NCBI GenBank assembly: GCA_944341075.1 | Contig: CALVLV010000015.1 | Span: 1-50,275 of the forward strand | Direction: 5' to 3' | DNA length: 50,275 nucleotides | Source: an uncultured Clostridia bacterium | GTDB lineage: Bacteria > Bacillota > Clostridia > Christensenellales > Borkfalkiaceae | Part shown: positions 1 to 6,275 of the stretch, piece by piece | Layout: every line of letters begins with the position of its first letter | Numbering within the stretch: the stretch's first letter is position 1 | Notes under the pieces: model-generated | What the model was told of the DNA's origin: nothing | The model's input: only the letters and a program-made list of their open reading frames with translations | Databases searched by the model: none | Made by a program: the position numbers and the translations under genes

Positions 1-1
1 C

Positions 2-961
2 CTGACGGAAAAGGGCGTCACTTATCACGGTAAACCGTTTGCGCTTAACACATTGTACGGAATGCTGCGCCTGCGAAAATACATAGGCATCTGCAACTGC
101 GCCGGTACGGATTACGATAATATCTATCCGCCCATCGTCCCGACGGCGTTGTTTGAAGAAGTCGGACGCATCCTCGAAAAGAACAAAATAGGCTCCAAAA
201 GCCGCGAAGTCGAATTCATGTTAAAAGGAAAATTGATATGCGGTTACTGCGGAAAGAGCTTGCAGGGCGACAGCGGCACTTCCAAAAACGGAACAGTCAA
301 ATACTATTATAAGTGCATGGGGCGCAAGAAAATGAACATCTGCGAAAAGGATATCATGCCGAAAGAGAAATTGGAGCAAGCGATCCTTGACGCGACGATG
401 CAGGTATTCGGAACGCCGGACGGCATTTCCGCAATCGCAGACGAGATAATCAAAATACACGAAAAGCGGATGCACGACAGATCGGTGCTGACCATTCTCA
501 CGAATGAGAGGGACGCCATTAAAAAATCGCTTGCAAATATCTTGAAAGCAATCGAACAAGGCATTCTGACCGCCACAACAAAAAGCCGCATGGACGAGCT
601 GGAAGCACAACTTTCCGAAGTGGAAGATAAAATCGTCGTGGAGCAATACAAAGCGCAAAATCAGTTAAAGAAGGAAGAAGTCGTCGAATATCTGACGCAT
701 ACCATCAAGCAGCAACCGAAACTGCTGATAAAGAACCTGATACAGAAAATCGTGCTTTACGACGACCGCTTTGAGATCTACTACAACTATCTGAATCATA
801 TGCCGCCGACAGAGGATGACCCCGATAAAACCATTCGGGAATTATCTTTAAGCGGGTGTTCGGACACGTCACCTTTGTGTCCACCACACGATACCCAGTC
901 GAACTTATTTGTCACAGGCAAAGAGTTTTGGCTGGGTATTTCCTTTTCTGATTTGAAATAG
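2..961 (+). CDS. Large serine recombinase, C-terminal part (partial, runs off the left edge)
   Basis: The frame is open from the window edge, so this is the 3' part of a longer gene. The visible part begins in a stretch typical of the large serine recombinase 'Recombinase' domain (LNTLYGMLRLRKYIGI), followed by a zinc ribbon (GKLICGYCGKSL, then Cys residues in KCMGRKKMNICEKD), and then a long charged, probably coiled-coil segment. The catalytic N-terminal resolvase domain lies outside the window. Such enzymes integrate and excise phages and integrative conjugative elements, and their gene often sits at one end of the element next to the attachment site. Here the gene is followed within 400 bp by a broken chromosomal-type gene, consistent with an element end. 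Family call is secure; which element it belongs to cannot be seen. Confidence 0.9.
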   Translation: MTEKGVTYHGKPFALNTLYGMLRLRKYIGICNCAGTDYDNIYPPIVPTALFEEVGRILEKNKIGSKSREVEFMLKGKLICGYCGKSLQGDSGTSKNGTVKYYYKCMGRKKMNICEKDIMPKEKLEQAILDATMQVFGTPDGISAIADEIIKIHEKRMHDRSVLTILTNERDAIKKSLANILKAIEQGILTATTKSRMDELEAQLSEVEDKIVVEQYKAQNQLKKEEVVEYLTHTIKQQPKLLIKNLIQKIVLYDDRFEIYYNYLNHMPPTEDDPDKTIRELSLSGCSDTSPLCPPHDTQSNLFVTGKEFWLGISFSDLK

Positions 962-982
962 CCGCTGTTTTTCTTTTTGATA

Positions 983-1075
983 TACCATATTGCCCTCTGA
1001 ATTTGCGCTTTTTCGGTCGGCTATGGTAGCATAGCCTGACCGAAAAAGCAAATTCAAGAGGTACAATGAATGGTA
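983..1075. repeat. Large imperfect inverted repeat downstream of the recombinase
   Basis: The arms meet around GGCTATG gtag CATAGCC at about 1019-1035 and extend outward through TTTTTCGGTC/GACCGAAAAA, GAATTTGC/GCAAATTC and CCTCT/AGAGG to TACCAT/ATGGTA. Several one- or two-base bulges interrupt about 40 bp per arm. There is no T-run on either side of the full palindrome, so it is not a simple terminator. It may be an element-end structure or recombinase recognition region; this is inference from its place right after the recombinase gene. Confidence 0.6.
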
Positions 1076-1204
1076 AAAACCAAGAATAGAAAGCCATGCG
1101 CGGCGGAAAAAGCGGCAGCCGATCCCCAAAGCGGGTTAGCGGGGGCGGCTCCGCGCCGCCGCGCTTTCGGTTTGGTTTTCCGTGTTGTTCTTGTTTGCTT
1201 TTTC

Positions 1205-1268
1205 GTGGCGTGTGCTTGGCTGCGGCGAGCGCAGCGAGCCGCACTTGTCTATGCCAAGCACACGCCAC
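1205..1268. repeat. 16-bp perfect inverted repeat with an inner GC-rich palindrome
   Basis: GTGGCGTGTGCTTGGC (1205-1220) is matched exactly by its complement at 1253-1268. The 32-bp centre contains a second small inverted repeat, TGCGGC (1221-1226) with GCCGCA (1238-1243). The whole stretch 961-1336 otherwise holds no convincing gene: the short ORFs crossing it are basic, low-complexity readings of the GC-rich palindromes. It probably belongs to the mobile element that ends here. Confidence 0.6.
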
Positions 1269-1336
1269 AGTGCCAAATGAATTCCAAAACTATTTTTGAA
1301 TTAATATAAACATACGAGCACTAAACATAATCCGTA

Positions 1337-2545
1337 ATGCAGCATGTAGCCGCTGTCGCCGCCACCTGCACAGAGGGAGGCAACTCGGAATATTGGACCT
1401 GCTCGGCGTGCGGCAAATATTTTTCCGATGCCGAAGGAAAAAAAGAGATTACAGACAAATCCTCCACTATCATTTCCGCAACGGGTCACAGCTGGGGCGA
1501 ATGGACGACGCTCAAAGAGGCAACCTGCACGGGAGACGGCTATAAGGAATGCGAATGCTCCGGCTGCCGCGATACCCAACGGGAAACGATAAAGGCAACA
1601 GGGCATACCTTCTCGGAAGATTGGACTTATGACGAAAAATACCATTGGCACGCCGCCACATGCGAGCATTCCGATCAGGTGAGCGACAGAGCCGAGCACA
1701 CTTTTGCAAACGGCATCTGTTCGGTCTGCGACGCCCATAAAATAAGCACGGGACTGCTTTATTCGCTGAATAACGACGAGGCCAGTTATTCGGTTACTGG
1801 CATCGGAACATGTACCGATACCAGCATTGCTATTCCATCCGTATACAATGGACTTCCCGTGACTGCAATCGGGAAACGTGCGTTTTTTGATTGCAGTTCT
1901 CTTATAAGCGTCATTATCCCCGACAGCGTGATAAGTATAAGCGATTATGCGTTAGGGTATTGCACCTCGCTTTCAAGCGTCAACATTCCCGACGGCGTGA
2001 CAAGCATAGGAAATTATGCGTTAGAATATTGCACCTCGCTTACAAGCATCGGCATCCCGGATACAGTTACGAGTATGGGCAACGGCATCTTCTATTACTG
2101 CTCATCACTTTCAAACGTCAACATTCCCGACAATGTGACTCTTATAGGCTATGATGCGTTCCATGGTTGCAGTTCATTGGAAAGCATAACCCTTCCCGAC
2201 GGCGTAACAAGTATCGGTAGCGGCGCATTCTATTACTGCACCTCTCTTACAAGCATAAACATACCCGACCGCATTACAAGTATCGGAAGTTCTGCGTTCA
2301 GAAATTGCGATTTGCTCACGAGCATCACTATCCCCGAGAGCGTGACACTTATCGAAGCGTATGCGTTCTCAGGTTGCAGAGCACTTACGAGCGTAACATT
2401 TGAAAATACAGACGGCTGGTGGGGTTCCTCTAAAAGCGATTCAACGAGCGGAACAAGCTTTTCCGAAAGCGATCTTACAGATCCTTCCACTGCGGCGACC
2501 TATCTTGCATCCACTTATGATTATTGCTATTGGAAGCGCGGATAA
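1337..2545 (+). pseudogene. BspA-type leucine-rich-repeat surface protein, 5'-truncated remnant
   Basis: The translated product starts inside a cysteine-containing module (TCTEGGNSEYWTCSACGKYF) and a second similar module, then carries about eight 23-residue repeats of the BspA/LRR_5 type (pattern IPDGVTSIGxxAFxxCxSLTS) and ends in YWKRG, a usual end for these proteins. Family members are exported and cell-surface bound, but there is no signal peptide here, no ribosome binding site before the first ATG, and the frame is closed by a stop nine bases upstream. The 3' end looks native and is followed by a hairpin. The simplest reading is a surface-protein gene whose first part was lost when the neighbouring element inserted or recombined, with the junction near 1334. 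If expressed at all, the product would stay in the cytoplasm. Confidence 0.8.
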
Positions 2546-2597
2546 AAATCTGTTTAACGATCGCTTTCAAAACAAAAAATTAATACAGTTCATTAAG

Positions 2598-2629
2598 GCC
2601 AAGCCGCTTTCTTCCGAGAGCGGCTTGGC
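2598..2629 (+). terminator. Hairpin after the LRR gene
   Basis: GCCAAGCCGCT (2598-2608) pairs perfectly with AGCGGCTTGGC (2619-2629) across a 10-base loop. It lies about 50 bp after the LRR stop codon. No clear T-run follows, so it may be an inefficient terminator. Confidence 0.5.
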
Positions 2630-2679
2630 TCTGCTGATAAGAGTTTATAAAAGAGCATAAACAAATGTTCGTATTTTGC

Positions 2680-2709
2680 TTGACAAGCAGGATCGTGCCG
2701 TGATATAAT
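2680..2709 (+). promoter_or_regulatory. Strong sigma-A promoter
   Basis: TTGACA at 2680-2685 and TATAAT at 2704-2709 are separated by 18 bp; both hexamers are perfect. Transcription would start near 2716. There is no convincing coding region for the next 500 bp, which points to a non-coding transcript. Confidence 0.8.
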
Positions 2710-2715
2710 GCGAAT

Positions 2716-3220
2716 GTATCGGAGAAGATGCAAGCAGGATGCCCGTATCGGTGTAAGAAACGAGGAATTATGTGTTTGTTCCCATTGCCTTATGCAGTTT
2801 GCGACTGTTCGGCTATATGGCTTTAACGGACAAATTGGCTGGCGACTATCGGTCGCAAAGGCGGTATTCTGCGGACAAAAAACGGTACCCGAGCGGTCTG
2901 GTTTCCGATAAAACCCCTACATCATTTTATGGTTCTGGCGGCAAGCAGTTTTTGCGTTGCCGAGGCTTGCGAAGATGGGTTCAAAAGAATAACTTGCTTG
3001 TTGAGCTGTGACCTGAGCGAAAGCTCAGTAGCCGACGGCGGTTATCACTGTTTATAATAAGCGGCTTTTCAACCGTTTACGGTGGAGCTTTCTGCTCCCA
3101 CCGTTGCTTTTGCTATGCGTTTTATCGCATAGGCAAGAGCGTTATAAGCATACCGTTTTTTGGGCAATTCATAATTATTTCAGTCCATAGGAAGGTAGCT
3201 TTCTATGGACTTTTTGTTTT
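2716..3220 (+). ncRNA. Candidate structured non-coding RNA, class unknown
   Basis: This stretch lies between a consensus promoter and a strong intrinsic terminator. It holds many local hairpins: TGTTCG/CGGACA (2806-2832), GCGAC/GTCGC (2842-2856), GGCAA-GCA/TGC-TTGCC (2940-2961), CTGAGC closed by a GNRA-type GAAA loop with GCTCAG (3013-3028), CGGTGGAGC/GCTCCCACCG followed by TTGCTTTTG (3080-3110), and CTATGCG/CGCATAG (about 3114-3133). A first termination point near 3110 would give an RNA of about 395 nt, the second about 500 nt. I found no conserved RNase P, tmRNA, SRP or T-box core. Possible families, including the raiA motif, need a covariance-model search. Short ORFs inside it have no family resemblance and poor starts. 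A tiny 18-codon frame at 2770 follows GAGG and cannot be excluded. Confidence 0.5.
3182..3220 (+). terminator. Intrinsic terminator of the candidate RNA
   Basis: AGTCCATAG (3182-3190) pairs with CTATGGACT (3203-3211) and is followed by TTTTTGTTTTATTT. It ends exactly where the truncated ABC gene on the other strand begins to lose its family sequence. Confidence 0.8.
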
Positions 3221-3586
3221 ATTTCGCATGCGCACTATTTTAAGCACGCGCTGCAACTCGCCTGCGCGGTCTTTGAGTCCTAAATTTATCGCCTGCATCA
3301 TCAGATTGTCCCACACGGAAGAACCGGGGAAACAGCCCGTATTTTCAATCAGCGCACCCACGCGGCTGCGCACTCCCGCGTCGGTATAGTCTTTCCCAAA
3401 CAGCTTTATCGTGCCGCCGTTTGGAACCAGGTGGCCGCAGATGAGCTTTTCGGTCGTAGACTTGCCGCTGCCGTTTTCGCCGATAAAACCGTATATGGCG
3501 CCCTGCGGAACGGTCATATTCAGCCCGTCGAGGGCATACAGCCCGCGGAAACTCTTTTTAAGTCCGCGTATTTCTATTGCGTTCAT
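3203..3586 (-). pseudogene. ABC transporter ATP-binding protein (BcrA-like), 3'-truncated
   Basis: The start is well supported: AAAGGAG lies 6-7 bases before the ATG. The product begins as a normal ABC ATPase (EIRGLKKSF, then Walker A GENGSGKST at about residues 37-45) and continues with the IENTGCFPGSSVWDNL segment seen in bacitracin/lantibiotic-type ATPases. It stops at residue 127, before the signature motif, Walker B and H-loop; family members are about 230-300 residues. The last 10-12 residues are unrelated sequence that reads through the neighbouring terminator hairpin. No membrane partner gene is present. It cannot hydrolyse ATP as a complete NBD, so it is a broken gene left by a deletion or insertion near 3225. 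Confidence 0.85.
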
Positions 3587-3610
3587 AACTATCTCCTTTG
3601 CGCGGTGCCA

Positions 3611-4711
3611 TTAAAGCGTTTCGAACTTTTCGCCCGTGAGAACTTCGTCTGAATAGAGTTCGCGCGGCAGAATATTGGGATACGCGTGCCACTGCCTTAC
3701 CGACATTGTGCCCCTGCCGCCCGTAAGAGTGCGCACATTTCCGTAGTTATCTGTGAAAGTGCCTTCTACCCTGTCGAATATAAGCACCGCCACAGGGTTA
3801 TCGGGAACCTTGAAAGTTACGCCCCACGTGCGCGCGTTGCCGACATGGGCGTTTACCTCGTAAATACCGCCCTCGGTCTGTATCTTTATGTTGTATATTA
3901 TGGGCACAAAGCCGTCCAGCTCACGCATGAATGCCCAGTCGCCGTGCGTTATCTCCATCTTGCCTTCGGGGTAGTACTTTTTATTTTCAATGTCATAGAC
4001 GGCAAAGTCCTTCATTCCGAGGCGCATATTGTACATTGAGGAGTGTATCTGATCGAAGGTGATATATCCCCAGTCCTCCCATCCGCCGAGTTCTGCCGCA
4101 GAACTGTCTACCGCGACATATCTTTCGCGCTGGCCCGTGCCCTTGACTTTGACTGTTTTGCCCTTATAAGTGAACTCACCCTCAACGTCGCCCGCGGTGT
4201 TGTAGCCGTAAGTTATGGAATGCTGGGTAAGGTAAGAGGGCTTTTCCCTGCCGTACCACAAGGGATAGCCACAGGCGCGGTGCCAAAGGTCTGCCTTGTA
4301 CTCTCCGTCGAGCGTATCCACCATTATGTGCCACGAATAGTCGTCGAAGCACTCTACTTTATACTGTTCGCCGCAGGTTACGAACACGCTGTGCTCGCGC
4401 CTTTCGATTTTCAGTGTGCCCTGCGGGTTGCGGTAGAACTTGTTCATGCAGCCGCCGGGAAACTGCGTGAGTTTGTAGATGGAGTTTTTGAGCTGCTTTA
4501 CGCTGCCCGTGCCCTTTGCCATGCACAGCGTTGCAAGGTCTATCTTTTCGAGCGCGAGCGAGAGAATGGAGCCGCCGAGGGCATAGTGCTCGCCGTCGTC
4601 GCCCGTCACGTTGAACTCGAACAGCCAGTCTAAAAAGCCGCTGCGCACTTCTTCTTTTACTCCGTTCCTTGCCTCGTCGGCCAAAGTTATCTGTGGATCT
4701 TTTATTTTCAT
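3611..4711 (-). CDS. Lipocalin-like protein of the CrtC/AttH type, possible hydratase or lipid-binding protein
   Basis: The 366-residue product has no signal peptide or membrane segment. Two similar halves are suggested: an N-terminal part with LDWLFEFNVTGDDGEHYALG and WHRACGYPLWYGRE, and a central part with VKVKGTGQRERYV and WGYITFDQIHSSMYNMRLG. This resembles the double lipocalin fold of carotenoid 1,2-hydratase (CrtC) and AttH/Svf1-like proteins, in which a Trp/Tyr-rich barrel binds a lipid-like molecule. No carotenoid genes are nearby, so the CrtC reaction should not be assumed. The start is supported by AGGGAGA 8 bases upstream. It lies 24 bp after the truncated ABC gene in the opposite reading sense (that is, upstream of it on the minus strand), so the two may once have formed one operon. 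Family assignment is moderate, function unknown. Confidence 0.55.
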   Translation of the reverse strand: MKIKDPQITLADEARNGVKEEVRSGFLDWLFEFNVTGDDGEHYALGGSILSLALEKIDLATLCMAKGTGSVKQLKNSIYKLTQFPGGCMNKFYRNPQGTLKIERREHSVFVTCGEQYKVECFDDYSWHIMVDTLDGEYKADLWHRACGYPLWYGREKPSYLTQHSITYGYNTAGDVEGEFTYKGKTVKVKGTGQRERYVAVDSSAAELGGWEDWGYITFDQIHSSMYNMRLGMKDFAVYDIENKKYYPEGKMEITHGDWAFMRELDGFVPIIYNIKIQTEGGIYEVNAHVGNARTWGVTFKVPDNPVAVLIFDRVEGTFTDNYGNVRTLTGGRGTMSVRQWHAYPNILPRELYSDEVLTGEKFETL

Positions 4712-4898
4712 GATAGTTTCTCCCTGAATTTATTTACATGCTTATTTTATAGCTGAAATTTTTATAAATTGATAAAGCGAGGTTGCCGTTCTGTAAAAAT
4801 ATTGTTGCTGTTTTGTAAATACCGGAGAATTTTGTGTATTGACGGCGGAGGAGACGCCGGAAAATTAAAACAGATCTTACAGTTTGTTTTATAAGCAG

Positions 4899-4940
4899 AA
4901 AGCCTCCGGCGCAGCTTTTTAGCTGCGCCGGAGGCTTTTA
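4899..4940 (-). terminator. Terminator after the activase operon (probably bidirectional)
   Basis: A perfect 16-bp stem, AGCCTCCGGCGCAGCT (4901-4916) with its complement (4921-4936), has a TTTT loop and T-rich flanks on both sides. It lies 38 bp beyond the stop codon of the minus-strand dehydratase-like gene. Confidence 0.8.
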
Positions 4941-4974
4941 TAATAATATTACGATATGCCGAATATCGGCAAAC

Positions 4975-6255
4975 TCACTGCTCAGACATGTGCTCGCGGG
5001 CAGTTGCCAGCATAAGCTTTATGCGGTTTTCCTGGTTTACCCTTGTTGCCGAGGGATCGTAGTCCACCGCCACTATATTTTCGCCCTGATACATATTTTT
5101 TAGCGTGCGTATGGCGCCCTTGCCGGCTATGTGGTTGGGCAGGCAGCCGAAGGGCTGGGCACACACTATGTTTTCGGTACCCGTTTCTGCGAGCGCGGCC
5201 ATCTCGGCGGGGATAAGCCAGCCTTCACCCATTTTTACGCCCTGATTGAGCACCTTATCGGCGCACTTTCTGAGGTGTTCGAAGTCGTGGATAGGTTCAA
5301 AAGTTCCGTCTTCTTCAAACAGCTTTATTATATTTTTCTGCATGCGGTGCAGTATGCGGTACAGTATTTTGTTTACCGTTATGAACACGCCCTTTTTGCC
5401 GTAGAGCTTGCCGTCGTTTATGTTGTTCACCACGCAGTAGAGCACATAGTCCATGAGCACCGGCACCACCGGTTCGCAATCTTCCGAAAGCAGGAACTCT
5501 TCAAGATGGTTGTTGCCGAGGGCGGAGTACTTTACGTATATTTCGCCGACTATGCCCACCTTTACCTTTTTGACGTTTTTGCGGGGAACGGCGGCAAAGC
5601 CCTTTATTATGGCGGAGATTATCTTTTTGTAGCGCGCATAGCCGCCCTTTTCGAACCGCGACATTACAAGGTTCATGGCTTCGTCGCGCGCCCTGTCGGC
5701 TTTGCCCGCCTCCTCCTCGTAGGGCTTGGTCTGGTTGTAGCACCACATTATGGCGTCGCCGTAAAAAATTGCAAACACCAGCTTTAACAAAAGCTTTGCG
5801 CCTATGGGGAAGGACGAGTCTTTCTCCAGTCCCGAAAAGTTTAAAGACAGCACGGGCACCTGCGGAAATTCGGCTTTGAGCGCCTTGCGTATGAGCGGTA
5901 TATAGTTTGAAGCCCTGCACCCGCCGCCAGACTGGCTCATGAGCACGGCGGTGTGATTTACGTCGTACTTGCCGCTTTTGAGCGCGTCTATATACTGCCC
6001 GACAGTGCACAGGCAGGGGTAACAGGTATCGTTGTGGACGTGCTTGAGCCCCTCGTCTATTACGGCGCGACTGTCGTTTTTGAGCACCTCCACCTTGTAA
6101 CCTTCAAGCTTTAAAAGGCGCTCTATTATGGCGAAGTGCCACGGGAGCATGTCGGGGATGAGTATGGTGTAGCTCTCCTTCATCCACGGCTGCCAGCGGG
6201 GGTAATCGTTGGTATAGTCCCTTGTATTCTTTTGTATATCTTGCTTTTTACTCAT
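4975..6255 (-). CDS. 2-hydroxyacyl-CoA dehydratase-like protein (C-terminal half of the usual activase polyprotein)
   Basis: This 426-residue protein corresponds to the C-terminal part of the very large (about 1400-residue) acyl-CoA dehydratase activase proteins of Clostridia. It carries HNDTCYPCLCTVGQYIDAL, SQSGGGCRASNY and CAQPFGCLPNHIAGKG, segments with conserved cysteines typical of the HgdB/D-component-like fold that holds a [4Fe-4S] cluster. In this organism it is a separate gene whose start lies 20 bp after the stop of the activase gene. No strong ribosome binding site precedes the ATG, so translation may be coupled. Together with the upstream gene it probably forms an ATP-driven, low-potential electron-transfer system; the actual substrate is not known for this subfamily. 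Confidence 0.8.
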   Translation of the reverse strand: MSKKQDIQKNTRDYTNDYPRWQPWMKESYTILIPDMLPWHFAIIERLLKLEGYKVEVLKNDSRAVIDEGLKHVHNDTCYPCLCTVGQYIDALKSGKYDVNHTAVLMSQSGGGCRASNYIPLIRKALKAEFPQVPVLSLNFSGLEKDSSFPIGAKLLLKLVFAIFYGDAIMWCYNQTKPYEEEAGKADRARDEAMNLVMSRFEKGGYARYKKIISAIIKGFAAVPRKNVKKVKVGIVGEIYVKYSALGNNHLEEFLLSEDCEPVVPVLMDYVLYCVVNNINDGKLYGKKGVFITVNKILYRILHRMQKNIIKLFEEDGTFEPIHDFEHLRKCADKVLNQGVKMGEGWLIPAEMAALAETGTENIVCAQPFGCLPNHIAGKGAIRTLKNMYQGENIVAVDYDPSATRVNQENRIKLMLATAREHMSEQ

Positions 6256-6275
6256 AGTGTTTTATACCGTAAAAA

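Noticed and set aside
912-1268. 118-codon basic ORF on the minus strand across the palindromes
   Set aside because: It reads through both inverted repeats and the recombinase end; the composition (Arg, Pro, Lys) is that of a reversed GC-rich repeat, not of a known protein.
2708-3011. Short ORFs of 67 and 79 codons inside the candidate RNA
   Set aside because: Neither has a credible ribosome binding site, ordinary amino acid composition or family resemblance, and they overlap stable hairpins.
2716-3110. RNase P RNA (rnpB), suggested by the size of about 395 nt
   Set aside because: The conserved GAGGAAAGTCC-type P4 strand and the ACAGAA-type element are absent.
6256-6275. Frameshift explaining the split activase/dehydratase-like genes
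   Set aside because: There is a clean stop, a 20-bp gap and a new ATG with a plausible N-terminus (MSKKQDIQKN), so two real genes are more likely than an error, although reads should be checked.
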